From NCBI RefSeq assembly GCF_002355855.1, contig NZ_AP017655.1, forward strand, positions 2,979,001 to 3,043,000: a stretch of DNA of 64,000 nucleotides, read 5' to 3'. Below, one piece after another: positions 17,109 through 24,997 of this stretch (the first letter of the stretch is position 1; every line of letters starts with the position of its first letter). The notes under the pieces were generated by a model. That model had not been told where the DNA came from. It saw only the letters and a program-made list of their open reading frames with translations, and searched no databases. The stretch is from Sphingobium cloacae. Its GTDB lineage: Bacteria; Pseudomonadota; Alphaproteobacteria; Sphingomonadales; Sphingomonadaceae. Made by a program: the position numbers and the translations under genes.

Positions 17109-17954
17109 ATGATACTCGCCGCCACCCAGTTCTTCTCGCGCCCGGCCGATGCCCTTCCCCAGCAGGTCGAGGACGCCTTCTTCAGCTCGATCAAGAACCC
17201 CAACAACACGTTCAAATGCACCTGGGGCGGGCGGTTCGGCGAGGTCGACCGTCGTCTGGCGCAGGCCATCAAGGCGCGGGGGACGGAGGTGCGCGAACTG
17301 CTGGACATCGGCGTCTCGTCGGGAACGACCACGCTGGACCTGCACGACACCCTGTCGCGCGAGGGATTCCATCCGCGCATCATCGGCACGGACTATCCCA
17401 TCCATGCATGGATCGTGCAGCTTGGCGGCGGATGCGCGGCCTTGCTGAACAAGCATGGGCAACTGCTTCAGATCGACATGTTCGGCCGATCCATCCAGCC
17501 ATGGCGGCGGCGCAGGGATTTCCTGACCGGCATGTGGCTGGCGCGCCCGCTGCTGGCGCGGCTGCTGGGCCGCTGGGCGGCGCGCAAGCTGCGCGAAGGG
17601 ATCGGCGTCCGGCAGGTCGAACTGGTCAGCCCGCGCATCCGCGACCATGATTCCATCGTCATCGTCGAGGACGACGTGCTGCGGCGCAAGGAAGCGTTCG
17701 CGGGCCGCTTCGATCTGGTGCGGGCCGCCAATATCCTCAACGAAAATTACTTCCGCGAAGCCGAGTTGCGGCGCGCCACCCAGAACCTGCTTTCCTATCT
17801 CCGGGGGCCGGGATCGCTGCTTTTCATCGTGCGCACGCTCCAATCGGGCGACCATCATGGGACGCTGTTCGCCTTGCGAGGCGACGGCGCTCTGGAGGTT
17901 GTGGAACGGATCGGCGCCGGATCGGAGATCGAGAAGCTGCTGGCGATGGCCTGA
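17109..17954 (+). CDS. Class I SAM-dependent methyltransferase-like protein
   Basis: A 281-residue protein with a recognisable SAM fold: LLDIGVSSGTTTLDLHD is motif I, IIGTDYPI is the acidic motif II, and FDLVRAANILNENYF followed by SYLRGPGSLLFIV fits strands 4 and 5. This arrangement resembles the CheR-like and small-molecule methyltransferase families. ATG at 17109 is used; TTG at 17103 would add two residues. It is divergent from the GT4 gene upstream (189-base gap with no obvious gene) and 32 bases before the next GT gene. It may methylate a sugar of the repeat unit; the substrate is unknown. Confidence 0.6.
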   Translation: MILAATQFFSRPADALPQQVEDAFFSSIKNPNNTFKCTWGGRFGEVDRRLAQAIKARGTEVRELLDIGVSSGTTTLDLHDTLSREGFHPRIIGTDYPIHAWIVQLGGGCAALLNKHGQLLQIDMFGRSIQPWRRRRDFLTGMWLARPLLARLLGRWAARKLREGIGVRQVELVSPRIRDHDSIVIVEDDVLRRKEAFAGRFDLVRAANILNENYFREAELRRATQNLLSYLRGPGSLLFIVRTLQSGDHHGTLFALRGDGALEVVERIGAGSEIEKLLAMA

Positions 17955-17986
17955 ACTGAAGCGCCAATCCGGTTTCAGGAACAGTT

Positions 17987-19177
17987 ATGAAGATACTGCA
18001 CGTCATTACCGCTCTCAACGTCGGTGGCGCGGAAACCATGCTTGCCCGGCTGCTGGAACATGAACGGATGCAGGGCGGTGCCCGTCAGGCGTCCGTGCTG
18101 TCGCTGATGCCGCCCGGCGTCGCGGGCGCGCGCGTCAGGGAAAGCGGCATTCCGCTCCGCGATTGCGGGCTGGCCGGCATGGGCTCGCTCCTGCCGGGCC
18201 TCATGCGCCTGCGCGCGGCGGTGCGCGGGGAAAGGCCGGACCTCATCATGGCGTGGATGTATCATGCCCATCTGGCGGCGCGGCTGGGGACGTGGCTGCG
18301 GCGCGAGCGGATTCCGGTCGTCTGGAACGTGCGCCACAGCATCGACGATCTGCGGCAGGAAAAGCCCGCGCTGCGGACCATCATCAGGCTGGCCGCGCTG
18401 TTTTCGCGCTGGCCGCAAGCCATCGTCTATAATTCCCACGCCGCCGCCCGGCAGCATGGGCGGCTGGGCTTTGCGCCGGACCGGGCGACGGTGATCCCCA
18501 ACGGGTTCGATTGCGACCTGTTCCAGCCGCGCGTGGATGGGCGCGACGGACTCGTCGCCAGTTTCGGTATCGATCCCCGCGCTCTGATCGTCGGCATGGC
18601 GGCGCGCAATCATCCCATGAAGGACGTGGCCAATCTGATCGATGCGGTGGGGCGGGCGAGAAAGGCCGGGGTGGACGTCCATCTGCTGCTGATGGGGCAG
18701 GACATGGACCGGCCCTCGGGGCGGTTCGGCCAGCTGATTGGCGGATTACCCGCCGACCGCCTGACGCTGCGGGGCCATGTCTCCTCGCTGGCCGATGTCC
18801 TGCCGGGGCTCGACCTGCTGGTCCTGCCTTCGGCCTGGGGCGAGGGTTTCCCCAATATCCTGGGCGAAGCGATGGCCTGCGCCGTTCCCTGCATCGCGAC
18901 GGATGTCGGGGACAGCCGCTGGATCGTGGGGGATGCCGGCATCACCGTGCCTCCCTGTGCACCGGACAAGCTGGCGGAGGCCATCATGACGATGTGGGAA
19001 ATGGGCAGGGCCGGGCGAAAAAGGCTGGGCGCCGCGGCTCGCGCGCGCGTGAAGGCGGACTTCTCCATCGGCAGGATCGCAGCCTCCTACGACCAGCTTT
19101 ATCAGACGATCGGCGGCCATGCCGTGGCGTCGCGGGACGCGTCCCCATCCGATATCCGCCAGGCACAGGTGATGTAA
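17987..19177 (+). CDS. GT4 glycosyltransferase
   Basis: A 396-residue GT-B enzyme beginning KILHVITALNVGGAETMLAR, the GGAE acceptor motif. Later it has ATVIPNGFDCDLFQ, IVGMAARNHPMKDVANLIDA and LVLPSAWGEGFPNILGEAMA with the EGFPNxxxEA donor motif. The stop is followed without gap by the next GT gene (ATG at 19178). An epsF/WbpT-like role in exopolysaccharide repeat assembly is likely; linkage and donor are unknown. Confidence 0.88.
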   Translation: MKILHVITALNVGGAETMLARLLEHERMQGGARQASVLSLMPPGVAGARVRESGIPLRDCGLAGMGSLLPGLMRLRAAVRGERPDLIMAWMYHAHLAARLGTWLRRERIPVVWNVRHSIDDLRQEKPALRTIIRLAALFSRWPQAIVYNSHAAARQHGRLGFAPDRATVIPNGFDCDLFQPRVDGRDGLVASFGIDPRALIVGMAARNHPMKDVANLIDAVGRARKAGVDVHLLLMGQDMDRPSGRFGQLIGGLPADRLTLRGHVSSLADVLPGLDLLVLPSAWGEGFPNILGEAMACAVPCIATDVGDSRWIVGDAGITVPPCAPDKLAEAIMTMWEMGRAGRKRLGAAARARVKADFSIGRIAASYDQLYQTIGGHAVASRDASPSDIRQAQVM

Positions 19178-20425
19178 ATGCTTCAGCTTTCCTCCGCTTC
19201 CGACGCCCTCTCCCAACCGTCCGTCCCGGCGCGGGGCGCAGCGCGATGCGCGACGCCGGTTCGCATCTGCTTCCCCTTCGGCGGCGGCGCGGTGGGGGGC
19301 AGCCACATCTCGGCCACGCAGCTCATCCGCCGGCTCGACCGGAGCCGGTTCAGTCCCCTCATCGTGCTGCATCATGGCGAGGGCCAGTTCGGCACGTTCC
19401 TGCGGGCGGAAGGGCTGGAGCATGTCGTCCTGCCCGATGCGGGTTTCTTCGGCAATTCCTGCGGCGTCCCTCCGCCGAAGGGGGTGGCGGGCGCTGTGGC
19501 GGACCAATGGCGGCTGGCCCGCTTCCTCCGGGAGCAGCAAGTCGGCATCGTGCACACCAACGAAGGGGCGATGCATGTGTCATGGGCGCTGCCGGCCCGG
19601 CTCGCCGGAGCAAGGCTGCTCTGGCATCACCGTGGAAGCTCGGACGCCAGAGGCGTGCGCTTCCTGGCGCCCTTCGCGGCGCATCGCATCGTCGGCGTGT
19701 CGGATTACGCCCTGTCGGAAGTCCGGCGAAGCAAGAGCGCCGCGCGCAAGACGGCGGTGGTCTACAGCCCCTTCGACGTCGATGCCCAGCCCATCGACAG
19801 GGATCAGGCCCATCGGGCGCTGACGTCGGAACTGGGCGTCGGTCCCGATACCCGGCTCATCGGCTTCTTCGGCCACATGCTGGAGCGCAAGCGGCCGCTG
19901 TTCTTCGTCGATGTCCTGTCCTGCATGGCCAGAATGCGGCCGGACCTCCGCTTCATGGGGCTGATATTCGGTTCGCCGCTCGTGCCGGGAATGGATGTCC
20001 AGGTGCTTCACAAGGCAAGGACGCTGGGCGTGGCCCCTCGCTTGCGCCTGATGGGCTTCCGCTATCCCGGCGCGCCGCTGATGGCCGGATGCGACATCCA
20101 TGCCGTGCCCGCCGTGCACGAGCCTTTCGGCCGGTCGCTGATCGAGGCGATGTTGCTGGGCACGCCGGTGGTGGCCGCCGCGTCGGGCGGCAATATCGAG
20201 GCCATCGACCATGGCGTCACCGGCCTGCTGTCCCATGCCGACGATCCGGCCGAAATGGCTTCGGCGATCATCGGCCTGCTCGATTCGCCGGACCGGCTGG
20301 CGGCCATCGCGGCCGCCGCATGGGCCGATGCCACCCGGCGTTACAGCGCCGATCGCCATGTCGAACAGATCAGCGCGATCTACCAGTCGCTTCTGCCCGG
20401 CGGGATGAGCGGGCCGCCATGGTGA
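19178..20425 (+). CDS. GT4 glycosyltransferase
   Basis: A 415-residue GT-B enzyme. The N-terminal domain has ICFPFGGGAVGGSHISATQL, a glycine-rich acceptor loop. IVHTNEGAMHVSWALPAR is similar to plant-type sucrose-synthase-like GT4 members, and HAVPAVHEPFGRSLIEAMLL carries the EPFGRxxxEA donor-site motif. It starts one base after the stop of the previous GT gene and its last 7 bases overlap the lyase gene, so all three are one transcript. Confidence 0.87.
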   Translation: MLQLSSASDALSQPSVPARGAARCATPVRICFPFGGGAVGGSHISATQLIRRLDRSRFSPLIVLHHGEGQFGTFLRAEGLEHVVLPDAGFFGNSCGVPPPKGVAGAVADQWRLARFLREQQVGIVHTNEGAMHVSWALPARLAGARLLWHHRGSSDARGVRFLAPFAAHRIVGVSDYALSEVRRSKSAARKTAVVYSPFDVDAQPIDRDQAHRALTSELGVGPDTRLIGFFGHMLERKRPLFFVDVLSCMARMRPDLRFMGLIFGSPLVPGMDVQVLHKARTLGVAPRLRLMGFRYPGAPLMAGCDIHAVPAVHEPFGRSLIEAMLLGTPVVAAASGGNIEAIDHGVTGLLSHADDPAEMASAIIGLLDSPDRLAAIAAAAWADATRRYSADRHVEQISAIYQSLLPGGMSGPPW

Positions 20426-21837
20426 GCCAGAGCGCCATGGCCATGCTGGGCATCGGCATCGCGGCCCTGCTCGCGACGCCGTTCGTGGCGCCGTCCGATC
20501 TTGCCCAGCGCCTCAAGAGCGGCGGCGCGGATGCGGATCTGGACGGATCGTCGGTCCTGCCCGAAGTGCCCGGCGTGGAAGCCTTTCCCGGTGCGGAAGG
20601 CTATGGCCGCCGGTCGCGCGGCGGGCGGGGCGGAGCCATCATCCCCGTCACCACGCTGGCGGATCGCGGCCCCGGCTCGCTGCGCGCCTGCATAGAGGCG
20701 CAGGGGCCGCGCGTCTGCGTCTTTCGCGTCAGCGGCGTCATCCGATTCACGACGCGGCGGCCGATCATCACCAATCCCTATATCACCATCGCGGGCCAGA
20801 CGGCGCCAGGCGGCGGCATCATCGTCACCCATGGCGGCGGCGTGGACGGCTATACGCCGATCATCGCCAAGGACACGCATGACGTCATCATCCGCCATAT
20901 CCGCGTCCGCACCGACCTGAATGCGGAGGACCGGGGCAGCAACAGTTCCTTCCTGTTCGAAAACAGCCGCAACGTCATCTTCGATCATGTGAGCGGCGCA
21001 TGGGCGCAGGATCAGGTGATGAGCGGATATGACCACAATGACAATATCACCATCTCCAACTCGATTTTCGTGCAGGGCATTCCGCGCCACGACAAATGCG
21101 CCCTGCTCGCCTCCAATCCGAAAGCGCCGCAGAAGCTCAGCTTCATCCGCAATCTCTGCGCGCATAACGGGGACCGCAATCCCGATGTGAACTTCATGCC
21201 GCTGTCCTGCGTCGAGATATTGAACAACGTCTTCTACAATGGCGATTCCCAGTTCACCGAAGTGCATGAGGTCTTCGGCGGCACGCCTGTCAGCATCGTC
21301 GGCAACACCTATCGCAAGGGACCGGACAGCGCGGACGCCATTCCCGCCATCGACCGCGTGCTGGACAGCAGCACGGGGATGTCGAAAATCTTCATGGCGG
21401 ACAACAGGCTGGACAAGGTCAAGGTGCTGAAGACCGGCACGGTGGAAATATCGCAGGTGTCGCGTCCCGTCTGCCCGCTCAGCACGCGGCTCGTTCCGGC
21501 GGAGCAGGCCTATCTTCAGGTGCTGGACAAGGCGGGCGCTTTCCCCAGGGATGCGCTGGACGTGCGCACCGTGGCCGAGGTTCGGGCGCGGACCGGATCG
21601 ATCATCCACGATGCGGCCATGCGCAGCGGCCCGCGCCCCTTGCCCGCCATCGCGCCCGGAACGCCCTATGTCGATCTGGACGAGGACGGCATGGCCGACA
21701 GCTGGGAGCGGGCCCATGGCCTCGACCCCCGGCGCAACGATGCGTGGGAGGATGCCGATCACGACCGCTGGCTGAACCTGGACGAGTTTCTCGACTTCGC
21801 CCATCGAGAGGTGATGGCAGGGCGGCCGATTCCCTGA
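20419..21837 (+). CDS. Exported right-handed beta-helix polysaccharide lyase (pectate-lyase-like)
   Basis: A 472-residue protein. An N-terminal hydrophobic stretch (MAMLGIGIAALLATPF) is a signal peptide or anchor. AFPGAEGYGRRSRGGRGG and TVTTLADRG-like VTTLADRGPGSLRACIEA are the start of PL1/PL9-type pectate-lyase-like proteins, and the core shows repeated N-I-x-I-x-N-S rungs (DNITISNSIF, SCVEILNNVFYN). The C terminus has an EF-hand-like repeat (DLDEDGMADSWE, then DADHDRWLNLDEF) that should bind calcium. It probably trims or releases the polymer in the periplasm or outside. An open frame continues far upstream of 20419 but is a shadow of the GT genes. Confidence 0.8.
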   Translation: MVSQSAMAMLGIGIAALLATPFVAPSDLAQRLKSGGADADLDGSSVLPEVPGVEAFPGAEGYGRRSRGGRGGAIIPVTTLADRGPGSLRACIEAQGPRVCVFRVSGVIRFTTRRPIITNPYITIAGQTAPGGGIIVTHGGGVDGYTPIIAKDTHDVIIRHIRVRTDLNAEDRGSNSSFLFENSRNVIFDHVSGAWAQDQVMSGYDHNDNITISNSIFVQGIPRHDKCALLASNPKAPQKLSFIRNLCAHNGDRNPDVNFMPLSCVEILNNVFYNGDSQFTEVHEVFGGTPVSIVGNTYRKGPDSADAIPAIDRVLDSSTGMSKIFMADNRLDKVKVLKTGTVEISQVSRPVCPLSTRLVPAEQAYLQVLDKAGAFPRDALDVRTVAEVRARTGSIIHDAAMRSGPRPLPAIAPGTPYVDLDEDGMADSWERAHGLDPRRNDAWEDADHDRWLNLDEFLDFAHREVMAGRPIP

Positions 21838-21853
21838 GCCGCAGCAGCCGCCT

Positions 21854-23086
21854 TCAGAATTGAAAGCGGATTTCCGCGCCGAAGATGGCGCGATCGAACT
21901 CGTCGGCCGGCCGCGTGCTGCTGCGGTCGGCGATCCGCGCCATCAGGGCGAGGGCGATATGGCGGCTCAGCAGATATTCCAGCTCCACGATCCCCGCGAG
22001 GGTCCGTTCATGTTGCCCGGTGCCGACGAAATTGCTGCGGCGGTAGAGCAGCGATCCCTGAAGCCGCAGATTATGGCGGACCTCGCTCTGAACGCCGAGG
22101 CGCAAGCGGGTGTCGGTTCGCGAACGGGCGCCCGTCCGGACCGTGGCCACATCACCCCGGAAGCCGTCGAGCGTGATCGCCAGCCGGGGCGTCGGCGCAT
22201 AGACGAGCGCGGCCGAGACGGAAAGGCCCGTCCGCGAATCCTGCGCCGGATCGTCCGGCTTGAAGCGGAAGACGCCGACGGCGGCCTCTCCGCTGAGCAG
22301 GCCGCCCGGCTCGAAGGCGAGGCCCACGCGTGCGCCATAGGTCCGGGAATCGCGGTCGATGCCCGATGTGTCGAAGGGCAGGTCGAAATCCCTGACGACG
22401 ATAAAGCCTTCGCCAAAGGCGCTCATGATTCCGCTGACCCGGTATCCGATCCGCGCCTGCCCGCTATACTGGTCGAAATCGCGTTCCTCGTCGATGCGGG
22501 CGAGCGCATTGTTGCGCAGCGCGGTGCCCTTGAGGCCGATGGTGATGCGCGATCCGATATGGTTGTAGGCCAGCTCCCCGCGCAAACGATCATAGCGGCG
22601 GGGCGACGTTGCCGGGTCGGTCTGCGATTCCGGCTCGCCGCGTTGCTCGACCAGCCGCTGCCATTCGATGGCTGCATTGATGCTGTCGGTTTCGGAAAAA
22701 CGATAGACGCCGGCGAGTTCCGCTTTGCCCGCTTCGGAATTTTCCGTCTTGTTGTCGAAATAGCGGCGGATGACGGCGCTGCCCTCCGCCGCCAGTTCGA
22801 AGCGATCGCTTTCCAGCGCCAGGTTCACCCTCGGCGCGAGGGTTGCCCGCATATCGTCGATCTTGTCCGAAGGCAGGGCGTAGATGTTGGAATCATATTC
22901 CAGCCTGACGTCGCCCCCGACGAAGGCGGAAACCGGCCCGATCTGGATCGGCCTGGCCTGATATTCCTTGGGCGCTTCCAGAAGGGGCGTCGCGCGGTCC
23001 AGTTCCTGCGCTCCGGCGGGGACGGACAGAAGCGCCAGGACCGAGCAGGAACAGAGCCGGACCAGACGGGCAGGGGTCAAAACCAT
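21854..23086 (-). CDS. Outer-membrane beta-barrel protein of the polysaccharide export system
   Basis: A 410-residue protein with a signal peptide (VLALLSVPAGAQE). It has many alternating aromatic/hydrophobic strands and the C-terminal F (AIFGAEIRFQF) expected of barrels inserted by BAM. DVRLEYDSNIYAL is the opening of the beta-barrel porin 2 (BBP2_2) group that accompanies Wza-type proteins in Sphingomonas and Xanthomonas gum clusters. It overlaps the wza-like gene by 10 bases and is transcribed with it, so it probably serves in export or attachment of the polymer at the outer membrane. Confidence 0.8.
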   Translation of the reverse strand: MVLTPARLVRLCSCSVLALLSVPAGAQELDRATPLLEAPKEYQARPIQIGPVSAFVGGDVRLEYDSNIYALPSDKIDDMRATLAPRVNLALESDRFELAAEGSAVIRRYFDNKTENSEAGKAELAGVYRFSETDSINAAIEWQRLVEQRGEPESQTDPATSPRRYDRLRGELAYNHIGSRITIGLKGTALRNNALARIDEERDFDQYSGQARIGYRVSGIMSAFGEGFIVVRDFDLPFDTSGIDRDSRTYGARVGLAFEPGGLLSGEAAVGVFRFKPDDPAQDSRTGLSVSAALVYAPTPRLAITLDGFRGDVATVRTGARSRTDTRLRLGVQSEVRHNLRLQGSLLYRRSNFVGTGQHERTLAGIVELEYLLSRHIALALMARIADRSSTRPADEFDRAIFGAEIRFQF

Positions 23087-23646
23087 TTCTCCACCACCTT
23101 GACGGTGTCGCCCGGCTGTATGGGCGTGTTCTCCGATGCCCTGGCGGTCGAGGCCTGGCCGTTGACCTGCCGGATGATCGCGACGGCGTTGCGATTGGCG
23201 CGGAACGTATATCCGCCCGCGACCGACACCGCCGTCACCACCGTCATGCCGGGGCGATAGGGATATTCGCCGGGGCTCTTGACCTCTCCCAATATGTAGA
23301 TCGGCCGCAGCCGGACGGGCTGGACGCTGACCACCGGGGAGATCATCAACTTCCTTTGCACCAGTTGCGCGGCGATGGCCTGCTCCAGTTCGGGGATGGT
23401 CGATCCGTTCGCCGGGATCGGCCCCATCAATGGCAGGGACAGTTCGCCCCGGTCATTGACGGTGAAGGACGCGCCCTTGTCGATCTCCGTCAGGCCGGGG
23501 ATCATGATGCGCACCTCGTCGCCGGGGCCGAGCCGATATTGATTGGCCTCCGCCGTGGAGAGCGCGGGAAGGCCGGATACCGATCCGGCACATGCCGCCG
23601 TGAAGTGGACCAGAAGTGCCAGGCTGACGACAGGAACTATCCGCAT
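23077..23646 (-). CDS. Wza/GumB-type polysaccharide export lipoprotein
   Basis: A 189-residue outer-membrane lipoprotein. The signal peptide ends at a lipobox (FTAACAG). YRLGPGDEVRIMIPGL starts the poly_export domain, followed by a SLBB-like domain (RPIYILGEVKSPGEYPYRPG). The size is that of short GumB-like export proteins, without the large D-domains of E. coli Wza. ATG at 23646 has AAGGAG 11 bases upstream. The AT-rich gap 23659-23725 before it is the likely promoter of this two-gene operon. Confidence 0.9.
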   Translation of the reverse strand: MRIVPVVSLALLVHFTAACAGSVSGLPALSTAEANQYRLGPGDEVRIMIPGLTEIDKGASFTVNDRGELSLPLMGPIPANGSTIPELEQAIAAQLVQRKLMISPVVSVQPVRLRPIYILGEVKSPGEYPYRPGMTVVTAVSVAGGYTFRANRNAVAIIRQVNGQASTARASENTPIQPGDTVKVVEKWF

Positions 23647-23725
23647 GACCGTCTCCACTCCTTGATTGGCATGGCGCTGTAATATTGGTTCATTTCACAA
23701 TAGGAATAAAATAATGTCAATTATA

Positions 23726-24997
23726 CTAAGGAGTTACATCATTCGAGAAAGGCCGTGCGGCATCGGGGTCGCAGGCCGAGTCGAGCGCTTCGACCAATGT
23801 GTCGATCGTCAGGTCCATCGCCTGCGCATCCAGGAGATGATCGACGCACAGCATGAGGCTGCGCTCGCCCACCTCGGCCGCCACGGGCAGCGGATGGCGG
23901 TTGGGATGGGCGCTGTCGCGGACGGCCAGTTCCCGCGACATGTCGGGGCACGATCCGGTCCCGGCCGGGATGCCCCGGTCGTTGAGGGCCGCGATGATGT
24001 CCGCCCTTCCCTTTCCCGGCGCGAAAAGCCCGTACTCCAGCATGAGGTAGAATTTGTAGAAGGCATGGTCCACGCCTTCGGGGACGACCGGCAGCCGGAC
24101 CAGTGGATGACCGCCCAGCCCGCGCCGCAACCGATCCGCATGGGCGCGCCGCCGCGCCAGCCATGCGGGCAGCTTGCGTAGCTGCGCCCGCCCGATGGCC
24201 GCCTGCATTTCCGTCATGCGCCAGTTGGTGCCGAAGCTTTCATGGAGATAGCGAAAGGCGTTTCCGGGCGAAGGCGCGCCCATCATCGCGACATTCTTGC
24301 CATGATCCTTATAGGCCCAGGCCCGCCGCCAGTGCGCCTCTTCCCTCAGCAGCAGCATCCCGCCTTCGCCGCCCGTCGACAGGATCTTGTCGGTGCAAAA
24401 GGAGAAGGCGGCGGCATGTCCGAAGGAGCCCACCTTCCGCCCACCAATGGCCGCGCCATGCGCCTGCGCGCAATCCTCCACCAGCCACAGACCATATTCC
24501 GCGGCGATGGCGTCCAAGGCTGCCATGTCGCAGGGCCAGCCGGCAAGATGGACGCACAGGATCGCCCTCGTGCGCGCGCCGATCAGGGGTTCGACGCCGG
24601 CCGGGTCGATCGTGTGGCTGTTCGCGTCGATGTCGGCGAATACCGGCACCGCCCCGACCGCCGCCACCGCCGAAGCGCTGGCGAAGAAGCTGCGAGCGGG
24701 CACGATGACTTCGTCGCCCGCCCCGATCCCCAGCGCGCGGAAAGCGAGTTCGAGGGCGAGCGTGCCATTGGCGAGCGAAATGGCGTGCGGCATCCCGCAA
24801 TAGGCCGCGAACTCCCGCTCGAAGGCGCGGCATTCGTCGCCATGCACCAGCGAATTGACCCGGCCGCTGGCCAGCACGCGGACGACCGCGCCGATCTCGT
24901 CGGCCTCATATTGGGGCCAGCGCCGGTCGGGCGGCGGGAAGCGCGCCGCGATCGGCGCGACCGAAACGGGCTGCTCCATGGCGCGCAGGTCGCTCAT
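23726..24997 (-). CDS. DegT/DnrJ/EryC1-family sugar aminotransferase
   Basis: A 423-residue PLP enzyme. The lysine that binds PLP is in AFSFCTDKILSTGGEGGML. The family motifs SLANGTLALELAF, GDEVIVPARSFFASASAVA and VEDCAQAHGAAIGGRKVGS are present in order. Such enzymes convert a 4-keto (or 3-keto) UDP-sugar into the amino sugar. It overlaps the dehydratase gene (ATGA at 24994), which would supply the keto-sugar, as PglF and PglE do in bacillosamine synthesis. The length is slightly above the usual 370-400 because of N-terminal and C-terminal tails. Confidence 0.88.
   Translation of the reverse strand: MSDLRAMEQPVSVAPIAARFPPPDRRWPQYEADEIGAVVRVLASGRVNSLVHGDECRAFEREFAAYCGMPHAISLANGTLALELAFRALGIGAGDEVIVPARSFFASASAVAAVGAVPVFADIDANSHTIDPAGVEPLIGARTRAILCVHLAGWPCDMAALDAIAAEYGLWLVEDCAQAHGAAIGGRKVGSFGHAAAFSFCTDKILSTGGEGGMLLLREEAHWRRAWAYKDHGKNVAMMGAPSPGNAFRYLHESFGTNWRMTEMQAAIGRAQLRKLPAWLARRRAHADRLRRGLGGHPLVRLPVVPEGVDHAFYKFYLMLEYGLFAPGKGRADIIAALNDRGIPAGTGSCPDMSRELAVRDSAHPNRHPLPVAAEVGERSLMLCVDHLLDAQAMDLTIDTLVEALDSACDPDAARPFSNDVTP

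Noticed and set aside
18511..20418. Long open frame in phase with and upstream of the lyase gene
   Set aside because: It overlaps two clear glycosyltransferase genes; the lyase has its own signal peptide starting at 20419.
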